Under the pieces are notes generated by a model. That model was not told the DNA's origin. It saw nothing but the letters and a program-made list of their open reading frames with translations, and did not search any database. From NCBI GenBank assembly GCA_016712275.1, contig JADJRI010000011.1:1-64000 (forward strand): 64,000 bases of DNA, given 5' to 3'. A program made the position numbers and the translations under genes. This DNA comes from Planctomycetota bacterium (GTDB lineage Bacteria; Planctomycetota; Phycisphaerae; UBA1845; UTPLA1). Below are positions 43,424-52,036 of this stretch, piece by piece. The stretch's first letter is position 1; each line of letters opens with the position of its first letter.

Positions 43424-45084
43424 ATGTCATACACCGTATTAGCCCGAAAGTTCCGCAGCCAGACCTTCGACGAGGTCGTGGGGCAGCCCGCCGTTGTATC
43501 GACTCTGAACAACGCGATTGAGCAGGATCGTGTCCACCACGGCTACCTCTTTTGCGGGACGCGCGGCGTCGGCAAAACGTCCATGGCCCGTATTCTCGCA
43601 AAGGCGCTGAATTGCCACGCTGGCGACAAACCGACCTCCAAGCCCTGCGGCAAGTGCGATTCGTGTATTGGTATTTCCCGAGGCGACGACGTGGATGTGG
43701 TCGAAATCGATGCGGCCAGCAACACGGGCGTGGACAACATTCGCGAGCTTCGTAGCAATGCGGTCTATCGGCCGACGCGGTCGCGGTTCAAGATTTACAT
43801 CATCGACGAAGTTCACATGCTCAGCACCGGCGCATTCAACGCCCTGCTCAAGACACTCGAAGAGCCGCCGAGCCATGTGAAGTTCATTTTCGCAACGACG
43901 GAAACACACAAAGTGCCGGCCACGATTCTCAGCCGGGTGCAGCGGTTCGAATTCAAGTCGATTTCGCCGGAGGAGATTGCCGGGCAGATTCAATCCATCT
44001 GCAAATCCGAAAAAGTCACCATCGAAGACGCCGCTGCCAAGCGCCTGGCACGGCTTGCGAATGGCTCGATGCGCGACGCGCTGAGCCTGCTCGACCAGGT
44101 GCTTTCGATGGCCGGCAAAAAAATCACCGGCGAAATCGTCGACGAGCTTTTCCCGGCCGCGCACGACGAACTGAACGCGGAACTCATCAATAAGCTGGGC
44201 GAAAACGACGCAGCCGGCGCGCTGGACGTGCTCGACCGCTGCCTTGGCGGCGGCGCGACGCCGGACAACTGGTGCAGCCTGCTGATCGCGCAGTTGCGGG
44301 ATTTGATGGTGCTGCGCGTCGCGGGTGAAGAGACAAATCTGGTCGATGTGCCCGCCAGTTTGCGATCGAAGCTGGTCGAACAAAGCAGGCAGTTCGACGG
44401 CGGCGCTTATGTGTTCATGATTTCCGTGTTGGAAGAATTGCGGCGCTCGGTGAAGACCAGCGGCAGCGGACGTGCCTTGGTCGAGGCCGGGATCATTCGA
44501 CTGGCCGAAGCGTCGAATTACTCATCCGTTGAATCGCTGCTGAATCATATCAACGGTGGTGCAACTTCAGGCGGTGGATCGGGCGCGGCACCGCCCCGCC
44601 CTGCTTCTGCTCCGACACGATCGTTCGCTCCGCCCGCCCGACCGGCCGCGGGCGAAAAAAAAAAAACGAGATAGCCGGTGATCCTTCGGCAGTCGAGATT
44701 GAATCGACCGACTTGTCCGCAAGGGCGAATACGCACGAATCGGTCCCGCCGCCCGCATCGCGTCGCCCTTTGCCCAAAACCGCGAAACCGGCTTCGAGAT
44801 TCACGACGGAATCCAGCGGACCCTTATCGCCCGACAACATCGAGCCCAGTGAGGTCCGCGGATTGGAACAACCGGTCATTCCCGCAAAACCGCTGCCGCC
44901 CCTGCCGTTTCCCAGACGCACAACGCAGGAGGACATCAAGGTCGCGCAGGCCGACCCCCTTGTCCGTCAGGCGCTCGACCTGTTCGGCGGCAGCATTGTG
45001 GAAGTCAAGCCGCATCGTCAGATGCCTGCGGCCGGAATAGAATCCGATTCCGACGATATAGAGTCGACTACTCAGGAGTCTTGA
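43424..45084 (+). CDS. dnaX: DNA polymerase III gamma/tau subunit with A12 slippage site
   Basis: The clamp-loader ATPase. Walker A C-G-T-R-G-V-G-K-T-S near residue 45, the zinc-binding C-x8-C-G-K-C-D-S-C near residues 65-80, and Walker B Y-I-I-D-E-V-H-M-L are typical. In the zero frame it ends at 44674 after 416 residues, just past a run of 12 A. A -1 shift on that run continues to 45084 and adds about 137 residues with D-P-L-V-R-Q-A-L-D-L-F-G-G near the end, giving a 553-residue tau-like form. ybaB follows directly (TGAATG). I give the long form; the short form is 43424-44674. Confidence 0.9.
44655..44666 (+). promoter_or_regulatory. A12 slippery run in dnaX
   Basis: Twelve consecutive A read as GAA-AAA-AAA-AAA-A in the zero frame, followed by ACG-AGA-TAG. 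In the -1 frame AAC-GAG-ATA leads into the longer tau-like C-terminus. E. coli dnaX uses A-AAA-AAG for -1 frameshifting, and Thermus dnaX uses an A9 run for transcriptional slippage. A miscounted homopolymer is the alternative. Confidence 0.65.
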
Positions 45085-45423
45085 ATGTTTGGAAAACTCG
45101 GCGAAATCGGCAGCATGATGAAGCAGGTCGGCCAGATGAAGGCCAAGATGCAGGAGATGCGCGAGCAGGCCGCCAACATGCGGTTTGAGGCGGACAGCGG
45201 CGCGGGAATGGTGATGGCGACCGTCAACGGCGCGCTGGAGCTGGTATCGATCAAGATCAGCCCGGAGGCCATGAGCGGCGGCGATGTCGAAATGCTGGAA
45301 GACCTGATCAAAGCGGCGGTGGCCGCAGGGCAAAAGAAGGCGGCCGAGGGGATGAAGGCGGAGATGGCGAAACTGACGGGTGGGATGAATATTCCGGGGT
45401 TGGATTCAATGCTAGGCGGATGA
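45085..45423 (+). CDS. ybaB: YbaB/EbfC family nucleoid-associated protein
   Basis: A 112-residue DNA-binding protein with the YbaB layout: M-F-G-K-L-G-E-I-G-S-M-M-K-Q-V-G-Q-M then Q-E-M-R-E-Q, a beta-strand region around V-M-A-T-V-N-G-A-L-E-L, and a C-terminal helix of about 20 residues. The gene starts directly after the dnaX stop (TGAATG) and sits before recR, as in most bacteria. Confidence 0.95.
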   Translation: MFGKLGEIGSMMKQVGQMKAKMQEMREQAANMRFEADSGAGMVMATVNGALELVSIKISPEAMSGGDVEMLEDLIKAAVAAGQKKAAEGMKAEMAKLTGGMNIPGLDSMLGG

Positions 45424-45469
45424 GGCGGCGAAAAGTCGAAACGTCGAGAATTCGAATTCAAGACAATCG

Positions 45470-45514
45470 GCGAAGGGTGTGGCACCGGCTAATAGCCGGT
45501 GCCACACCCTTCGC
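45470..45514. terminator. 22-bp perfect inverted repeat after ybaB
   Basis: Arms 45470-45491 and 45493-45514 are exact complements around one A; the sequence GGGTGTGGCACCGGC within it looks like a repeat. It separates ybaB from recR and could act as a terminator. It has no U-run, so it may equally be a dispersed repeat. Confidence 0.7.
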
Positions 45515-45589
45515 GCGATAAGCCGCGACACGACGACTCGCATCAATCGAGAATGGCGGCAAGTCACCGAAACACCAGTTGGATGAATT

Positions 45590-46192
45590 ATGGCCGATCA
45601 ACTTCCACCATCACTAACCCGGCTCAAGGAAGAGTTCAATAAGCTGCCGGGCATCGGGCCGCGAAGTGCCGAACGGTTGGCATTTCATATTCTTAAGTCG
45701 AACAAGGAGGAGGCTCTCGCGCTCGCAGGGGCGATTCGGGAGGTGAAGGAGAATGTGCGGCATTGCCGCATCTGCTTCAATTTGACGGAGGCCGATCCCT
45801 GTCCGATTTGCATCGACCCCAAGCGTGACCCGTCGCAGGTGTATGTGGTCGAGCAGCCGAAGGATTTGATGCTGCTGGAGACGACGGGGCTGGTGCGCGG
45901 GGTTTATCATGTTTTGCTGGGGCATATCGCGCCGCTGGACGGCATCGAGCCGGGGGATTTAACGATCGACGCGCTGGTGAAGCGTGTGAAGGCCGGCGGG
46001 ATCAAGGAAGTGATTCTCGCGACGAACCCGACGATGGAAGGCGAGGGGACGGGGCTGCACATCAAGAGCGTTCTGGCGAACAGCGGCGTGCAGATCACGC
46101 GGCTGGCGCGGGGGCTGCCGAGCGGATCGCAGATTGAGTATGCCAGCCGGGCGGTTTTGCAGGATGCGATTGAGGGTAGGCGGACATTCTAA
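45590..46192 (+). CDS. recR: Recombination mediator protein RecR
   Basis: A 200-residue protein of the RecFOR pathway, forming a clamp with RecO and loading RecA on gaps. Helix-hairpin-helix L-P-G-I-G-P-R-S-A-E-R near residue 20, zinc finger C-R-I-C-x6-D-P-C-P-I-C near residue 60, Toprim domain V-Y-V-V-E-Q-P-K-D-L-M, and the Walker-B-like tail I-T-R-L-A-R-G-L-P are all present. Length is typical. It closes the ffs-dnaX-ybaB-recR cluster. Confidence 0.96.
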   Translation: MADQLPPSLTRLKEEFNKLPGIGPRSAERLAFHILKSNKEEALALAGAIREVKENVRHCRICFNLTEADPCPICIDPKRDPSQVYVVEQPKDLMLLETTGLVRGVYHVLLGHIAPLDGIEPGDLTIDALVKRVKAGGIKEVILATNPTMEGEGTGLHIKSVLANSGVQITRLARGLPSGSQIEYASRAVLQDAIEGRRTF

Positions 46193-46235
46193 GTTCGGCG
46201 ATTAGTCTGTTAACAAAACATTGTGGAGGTAGCTC

Positions 46236-46853
46236 ATGGGAACTCGTGATGCACGCATTGACGCCTATATCACCAAGTCCGCCGAATTCGCACAGCCTAT
46301 CTTGACGAACCTTCGCGATTGGATTCACACCGCCTGTCCGGACGTCGAAGAGACGATGAAGTGGAGCGCGCCGTTCTTCATGTACAAGGGCATTCTCGTC
46401 AACATGGCCGCATTCAAGGAGCATTGTGCGGTCGGTTTCTGGAAATGGACGCCGGAGCAGATATTCGGCAAAGACAAGGGCACGAAGGGCAAGGCCGACG
46501 AGGGGATGGGGCTGTTCGGCCGGATCACGAGCGTGAAGGACCTGCCGCCGAAAAAGGAGATGATCAAGTACATCAAGCGGGCGATGGAATTGAATGAATC
46601 AGGCGTGAAGCCGGATGCGCCGAAGCCCAAGCCGAAGAAGGCACTTGTCGTCCCGCCCTACTTCACGGCCGCGCTGAAGAAGAACAAGAAGGCGATGTCG
46701 CATTTCGAGGCGTTTTCCGAGAGCAAGAAGCGCGAATATGTCGAATGGCTGACCGAGGCGAAAACGGACGCGACGCGCGACAAGCGGATGGAGCAAGCGC
46801 TGGAGTGGATTGCGGAGGGGAAGACGCGGGATTGGAAATATGCGAAGTGCTGA
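46236..46853 (+). CDS. DUF1801/YdeI family protein
   Basis: A 205-residue cytoplasmic protein. The N-terminal DUF1801 domain reads I-D-A-Y-I-x-K-S-A-E-F-A-Q and E-E-T-M-K-W-S-A-P-F-F; the C-terminal YdeI/OmdA part has P-P-Y-F-T-A-A-L-K-K-N-K-K-A-M-S-H-F-E and Y-V-E-W-L-T-E-A-K-T. It is lysine-rich. GGAGG lies seven bases before the ATG. The cellular role of the family is not established. Confidence 0.85.
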   Translation: MGTRDARIDAYITKSAEFAQPILTNLRDWIHTACPDVEETMKWSAPFFMYKGILVNMAAFKEHCAVGFWKWTPEQIFGKDKGTKGKADEGMGLFGRITSVKDLPPKKEMIKYIKRAMELNESGVKPDAPKPKPKKALVVPPYFTAALKKNKKAMSHFEAFSESKKREYVEWLTEAKTDATRDKRMEQALEWIAEGKTRDWKYAKC

Positions 46854-46975
46854 TTGGACGGCGCGGCTTCAACTGACGGTGCATTCTCTCAGGATACCCG
46901 TAACCGAGTTGCGAATCCTCAATTCGCCAATTCTGAATATCTCAATAACATGCTCTTTTGCCAATCGAGCACCGG

Positions 46976-47020
46976 CATCGTCACAACGGGCCCCGGTTCG
47001 ACACGAACCGGCTCGCGATG
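46976..47020 (+). repeat. Covarying hairpin repeat, copy C
   Basis: CGTCACAACGGG, then hairpin CCGGTTCG-ACA-CGAACCGG and CTCGCGATG. It is in the spacer between the DUF1801 and rpoN genes. Confidence 0.7.
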
Positions 47021-47095
47021 GACGGATTGAAACCCGCCCCCGGCAATTTCCATGCCTCAAGGCCGAAAAAATCCTGCGCGACACCTGAAACATGT

Positions 47096-47124
47096 TATAA
47101 TTCCGTGCAGCGTCGGCACGCTGC
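47096..47124 (+). promoter_or_regulatory. Candidate rpoN promoter and leader hairpin
   Basis: TATAAT at 47096-47101 without a clear -35, then GCAGCGT-CGGC-ACGCTGC (47107-47124), which would begin near the transcript start. The rest of 46854-47189 contains the repeat copy only. Confidence 0.4.
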
Positions 47125-47189
47125 AACCGAAATAGGCATCAGGTTCGGCGGCTAAGCCGCTTTGTGGCGGCGATTTGCAGGGAGTTTAA

Positions 47190-48735
47190 GTGGCACAATA
47201 TCTCTCCATGATTCCTTCGCAGCAAATGCGGCTGGAGCAGCGGCTTAGCCCGCAGCTCATCCAGTCCATGGAGATTCTGCAGCTCCCCCTGATGGCCCTT
47301 GAAGCCCGCGTCCGAGAAGAGCTGGAGTCCAATCCGGTTCTGGAAGAAATCGATCCATCCGCACCCAGCGAGCTCGATGCCGAACCGACCGAATCCACCG
47401 TTACCAACGAAGAACAAAAGCAGGAGGCTGAGAGCTTCGAGCGGCTCGATGAACTGACGCAAAACCTCGACATGGACCCCGGCGATCAGCCCTATGCCCG
47501 GTCGCCCGGCTCCTATGACGGCGAGCGCGACGCGAAAATGGACGCGATGGCCAATACCGCCAGCCGCGGCGAGAACCTGACCGAAAGCCTGATTCGCCAG
47601 TGGGGCCTGATCGAAGCGGATCACGCCGTGACCAAGGCCGGCCGGGCCATTATCGAATGGATGGACGAAGACGGTTATCTCCGCACGGAGCGCGAACACC
47701 ACAGGCCTGGGCAAAACGGCGATGTCGCCGAATCCCGCCCGCTGATCGTCAAGCGATCGGCCGAGGAAAATGACGGGCTGATGGAGGAAATCGCCCTGTC
47801 GCGCATGCCGACCATCGACCGCGCCGCGCTCGATGCCGCGCTCGTACATGTTCAGACGCTCGAGCCGACCGGCGTGGGCGCCCGCGATTTGGCCGAGTGC
47901 CTGATGATTCAGTTGGAATCCACGGGCGATGTCGACCCGTTTCTGGCGGCACTCGTGCAGGATCATCTGATCGATCTGGGAAAAAACCAGTTTCCGTTGG
48001 TTTCGCGCAAAACCGGCCGGAGCATCGATGACATCAAGGCGGCACTCAAGATCATCGGCAAACTGAATCACCATCCCGGACTCCTTGTCCGATCGGAGGA
48101 CGTGCCCCGCGTCTCGCCGGACATCATCATCGATCATGACGAAGATGCCGACGGCTACACCGTGCGCCTGGCCCGCGGCAACACGCCCCGTCTGCGAATC
48201 TCGAACCATTACAGGCGCATGCTGCAGGACCGCGACGAAGACAAGGCCGCAAAGGAGTTCATTCGCGCCCGGGCCGAGGCCGCTTCCATGCTGATCGATG
48301 CGATTCAATTTCGCCGGCAGCGGCTATTGGAACTGGCCAAGATCATCGTCGAGCGCCAGCGCGACTTCTTCGACTTCGGCCCGCAATTTCTTAATGTTCT
48401 GCGCATGCGGGATTTGGCCGAGGAACTGAATTGCGATGCCTCGACCATCAGCCGCACGGTCGATGGAAAATATCTGCAGACCCCGCGCGGAATTTACCCG
48501 ATGCATGTTTTTCACCGGCGGCACGACCGACTCGACCGGCGAGAGCGTCAGTTGGGATGCGATCAAGTCCCGTGTCAAGGAAATCATCGACGGCGAAGAC
48601 AAGGCCAACCCGCTGTCCGACGATGAAATCGCCAAAAAAATGGAAGTGGCCGGCTTTCAACTGGCCCGCCGGACGGTTGCGAAGTATCGTTCCCAACTGA
48701 ATGTACCGTCGGCCCGACAGCGGCGTGAGTTTTGA
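47190..48735 (+). CDS. rpoN: RNA polymerase sigma-54 factor (one frame change)
   Basis: About 515 residues. Region I is glutamine-rich (M-I-P-S-Q-Q-M-R-L-E-Q-R-L-S-P-Q-L-I-Q-S-M-E-I-L-Q), then an acidic linker and the core-binding domain, the HTH (L-A-E-E-L-N-C-D-A-S-T-I-S-R-T-V) and, after correction, the RpoN box A-R-R-T-V-A-K-Y-R near the C-terminus. One T is missing from the T5 at 48508-48512, which should read F-F-T-G-G. GGGAG lies five bases before the GTG start. It needs bacterial enhancer-binding proteins, none of which lies in the window. Confidence 0.93.
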
Positions 48736-48903
48736 ATCCGTGTTTCGCCTTGCGGCGATGAATCGCGTGAATTCCAGCCTTTCAACGAGTTGCCCGCCAT
48801 CGCAAATAAGCACGCAGCGCGTGGTCGCTCATCCGCGCGCTCATTCTCTTGTGCGCGAATCATTCTTCAATCGCAGTTCCCTTGGCATCAGCGGAGGCAC
48901 CGT

Positions 48904-49811
48904 ATGCAGCTCCGTTTATGCAACATTGTTTCGCCCATCGGTTCTTCCGCTATTGAGGCGAGCCACTTCCCGGACTGATCACAGTCGCAGTCACCCTTGC
49001 AATCGCACTTTCCACCGCGTGCTCCCCGGCCGTTCGGACTGCACCGGCCGCATCCACCCAACCCACAAAAAAGCTGTTCGAGTATTCCGAAGCCGAACTC
49101 GATGCCTACCTGCAATCACAAAGCGGCATTATGCTGACCGTCCCGCAGCGCGCGGCGCAATTCGCAAGACAACTCATCGGCCAACCCTACAAGCTCTATC
49201 TGCTCGGCGAATTCCCTTACGAACTCATAGACCCCGATCCCCTTTATTGCCTTTCCGCCAGCGACTGCGTCACTTTTGTCGAGCACGTGTATGCGATGGC
49301 TCTCGGCGATGATTGGCACTCTTTCTTCGACGCGCTGCTTCGCATTCGCTACAAAGACGGCAAAGTCGGCATGCTCACCCGCAACCACTTCACCGAGGCC
49401 GACTGGAACATCAACAATGCATGGGCCTTTGAAGACGTGACCAGGTCCATCGCACCGAAATCGATCGCTCCGATGCACCAAGCAGTCGATCGAGCCTCTT
49501 TTTTCAAAAAGTACAACATCGGACAGGACATTCCCATTGAGCCATTCGAAACAACATTCCTCCCAGGCAACGCGGTTCAGAACGCACAGGCCCAATTGAT
49601 GACGGGCGACATCATTGAAATCGTCCGCGGCACGGCCGACGCACCATTTGTCGGCCACATGGGACTCATCGCTGGTCGCGACACCCGGGGCCGACCCATG
49701 TTGATTCATTCAGCCGATCCCAAAGTTCGCGAGGAGCCGCTGCTGGATTATCTGGCGTCTTCCGGCAAAATACGGGGTATCAAGGTCTTGCGTTATCGTG
49801 AAACCAAGTGA
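48904..49811 (+). CDS. DUF1460 (NlpC/P60-like amidase) lipoprotein (one frame change)
   Basis: About 302 residues. A long N-terminus (M-Q-L-R-L-C-N-I-V) leads into a lipobox-type leader (T-V-A-V-T-L-A-I-A-L-S-T-A-C) after correcting a base in CCCGG near 48968-48973. The DUF1460 core follows: S-A-S-D-C-V-T-F-V-E-H-V-Y, with the Cys as probable nucleophile, F-V-G-H-M-G-L-I with the His, and L-I-H-S-A-D. Such proteins resemble N-acetylmuramoyl-L-alanine amidases. The ATG at 48904 has GGAGG six bases upstream. Its stop overlaps the mobA start. Confidence 0.75.
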
Positions 49812-50431
49812 CGGAGAGTACCGTGTCTGGCGAGACAATCGGGATTCTGGTGGGCGGCCAAAGCAGCCGCATGGGCAGACCAAAGGCACTGATTCAGGTC
49901 GAGGGCGGCACGCTTCTCGAGCGCACCGCCATGGTGGCGCGACAGACCACGTCCAACGTCGTGTTGCTCGGCACGCCGCCGTTCGATTTGCCCATGTCCC
50001 TGCGTGAGCTGCCCGTCTGGCCCGACGAGCACGAGGACATCGGGCCGATCGCCGGACTGCAAACGCTGCTGTCAAGAATGAAGAGCCGCTACGGACTCAT
50101 GCTCTCGTGCGACATGCCGCGACTCGGGCCGTCGCTTCTCAAGTGGATGTCCGGCGCGGCGCATGTGCTTCGAGCCGATGCGGTGGTATGCCAGACGGAA
50201 GATCCCGCATCGCCCAAAGGCCATCGCATGCACCCCTGCTGCGCCGTCTACGACGGCCGCATTCTCGACAAAGTCACCGATGCCATCGACAACGAGGAAT
50301 TCGGTCTGTGCGAACTGCTCACGCAGTTGAAGGTCCATCCTCATGTGCTGCTTGGCGATAATGCCCGATGGCTGGATAACTGGAATGTGCCGGAAGACGT
50401 CGATGGCGACGGCGCGCAGGCGGCGACATGA
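49808..50431 (+). CDS. mobA: Molybdenum cofactor guanylyltransferase MobA-like
   Basis: A 207-residue nucleotidyltransferase that attaches GMP to molybdopterin. It opens I-G-I-L-V-G-G-Q-S-S-R-M-G-R-P-K-A-L, with D-M-P-R-L-G in the middle (L-S-C-D-M-P), both standard. The GTG overlaps the stop of the DUF1460 gene and the stop overlaps the next ATG, so three genes are translationally coupled. CTP-using MocA relatives are a less likely alternative. No moa or moe gene lies nearby. Confidence 0.88.
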   Translation: MTESTVSGETIGILVGGQSSRMGRPKALIQVEGGTLLERTAMVARQTTSNVVLLGTPPFDLPMSLRELPVWPDEHEDIGPIAGLQTLLSRMKSRYGLMLSCDMPRLGPSLLKWMSGAAHVLRADAVVCQTEDPASPKGHRMHPCCAVYDGRILDKVTDAIDNEEFGLCELLTQLKVHPHVLLGDNARWLDNWNVPEDVDGDGAQAAT

Positions 50432-50914
50432 AAATTGGAATACTTTCCGACAGCCACGGCGATGCCGCCGAAACAGCACGCCATCGTCCTGCTCGATTCG
50501 TGCGGGGCGACAAGATTCGTTCACTGCGGCGATTTGTGCGGTATGAATGTGCTGGACGAGTTGGCCGGCCGCGATGCTGTATTCGTTTGGGGCAACTGCG
50601 ACGACCCGGATTCGACCATGCAGCGATATGTCGCGGCACTCGGTCTGCCATGGCCGGCGGTACCGGTGACATTTACAGATGCGGGCAAGCGATGTGCGGT
50701 GTTTCACGGTCACGAGCGTGAATTCAACGCGGCAGCATCAAGTAGAAAGTACGATTTCATCTTCTACGGACATACACATCAGTTTGCGGATGACAGCAAA
50801 AATGGCTGCCGGTTGATTAATCCGGGCGCGCTGCACCGCGCGGCGATTCACACGGCGGCGGTGCTGGATACTGCAACTGGCACCCTGTCGATCTATGACA
50901 TCCCGAACAAGTAA
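50428..50914 (+). CDS. YfcE/MJ0936-type metallophosphoesterase (one frame change)
   Basis: About 161 residues. A phosphoesterase with M-K-I-G-I-L-S-D-S-H-G-D (D-x-H), H-C-G-D-L (G-D), W-G-N-C-D (G-N-C), F-H-G-H-E and Y-G-H-T-H (G-H-T-H), the full metal-binding set. Substrates for this group are unclear (small phosphodiesters). The frame shifts at AAA 50471-50473, linking the first 15 codons to the rest. The ATG overlaps the mobA stop. A GC hairpin with CCCCG/CGGGG lies at 50991-51010, likely the operon end. Confidence 0.85.
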
Positions 50915-51173
50915 ACCGGTCATGTGATCTGAATCGCGGCCGACGAAAATCTCGCCCACATCGGTTTTTTTTGCGTCCTTGTAATCTGATCCCCGTCTTC
51001 TCGGCGGGGTTTGACTTCGAAAGCCGAACCAACTGAATCACCCTGCTATCCAGCCATGTCGCAAGGATTTACGGGCGAATCTGCTCCAACTTGTTATGTA
51101 AGCCGGTGGAATGACGCCCATCTTGGGGTCGTTTCGTTTCGGCCAAGTACGCCTTTTCCCGACTAAAATTATG

Positions 51174-51203
51174 TTCTGCCCCCCTTATAGCCTGTGTTAT
51201 AAT
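51174..51203 (+). promoter_or_regulatory. Candidate promoter of the sigma/kinase pair
   Basis: TATAAT at 51198-51203 with TTCTGC at 51174-51179 (18-base gap, weak -35), 62 bases before the sigma factor start. An AT-rich track surrounds it. The spacer 50915-51264 has no gene. Confidence 0.4.
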
Positions 51204-51264
51204 ACAGCCATTGCAGCTTATGTTTCGATTCTTAAGTACTACATAGTGCAAAAGGGGCCATCAT

Positions 51265-51903
51265 ATGCATGGAAAAGCATCCAGCGAAGCAACTTCGCCG
51301 CAGCGCGCTGAGCTGGAGCGGGTTCTGCTCCCCCATGTCCCACGGGTTGAGCAATATTTGCAACAACGAATTCCAATAAAGCTCCGAACGCTCGTTTCGG
51401 CCGCCGATTTGACGCAGGAAGTTCTTGCCGAAGCATTTCGGCAGGATTCCCGATTCGTTCCACGAAACCCAGAAGCCACCGGCCAATGGCTGAAAAATCT
51501 GGCCCGGTTCAAACTACTCGACGCAATCAAGACAAGATTGACCACGCGGCGCAGTGGAAGCCATCGCGTGATTACTGCGACCCGAAGCCGAAGCTCCTTG
51601 TCCGTGCTTTTGAGGATCGCATCGGAACGATGTGCTACGCCCGTCCAGGATGCCGCGACCAAGGATGCCATTCGACGCATGCGCGAAGCATTGACAGAAC
51701 TGCCTGAGAACAGGCGCATCGCGCTTCATATGCGGTACATTGAGGAAAGGCCTATCCACTCCATTGCGCAGTCGATGGACACGACGGAATCGGCCGTGCG
51801 AAGCATACTGGCTCAGGGGATTCGACAATTGCGGCATCTAATGGGTAAGCCGGGAAATTACTTCAGTGATTCGGGCGATAACATGCCCATGGGCCGATCG
51901 TGA
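51265..51903 (+). CDS. Sigma-70 family (ECF-like) RNA polymerase sigma factor
   Basis: A 212-residue protein. Region 2 starts at L-V-S-A-A-D-L-T-Q-E-V-L-A-E-A-F and includes W-L-K-N-L-A-R-F-K-L-L-D; region 4 has L-P-E-N-R-R-I-A-L-H-M-R-Y-I-E-E-R-P, then S-M-D-T-T-E-S-A-V-R-S-I-L-A-Q-G-I-R-Q-L. No region 3 is present. It is followed 133 bases downstream by a Ser/Thr kinase with TPRs, a pairing frequent in planctomycetes, where the kinase may control the sigma factor. Confidence 0.85.
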   Translation: MHGKASSEATSPQRAELERVLLPHVPRVEQYLQQRIPIKLRTLVSAADLTQEVLAEAFRQDSRFVPRNPEATGQWLKNLARFKLLDAIKTRLTTRRSGSHRVITATRSRSSLSVLLRIASERCATPVQDAATKDAIRRMREALTELPENRRIALHMRYIEERPIHSIAQSMDTTESAVRSILAQGIRQLRHLMGKPGNYFSDSGDNMPMGRS

Positions 51904-52036
51904 TGGATGAGACCCCGGGCGCCATTCCCGCTCGCGTCGACATCACATCAGTTAGGATTTAGCACCGCTGTTACCGGCCGGACCTGTGTAGAATAGCCTG
52001 GTTGTCATCGTGCCGGGATGGATCAGTAATAACACC

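Noticed and set aside
48952..48954. TGA before the DUF1460 core as a second selenocysteine codon
   Set aside because: No SECIS-like hairpin follows, and the upstream frame with a good ribosome binding site joins by a single-base shift instead.
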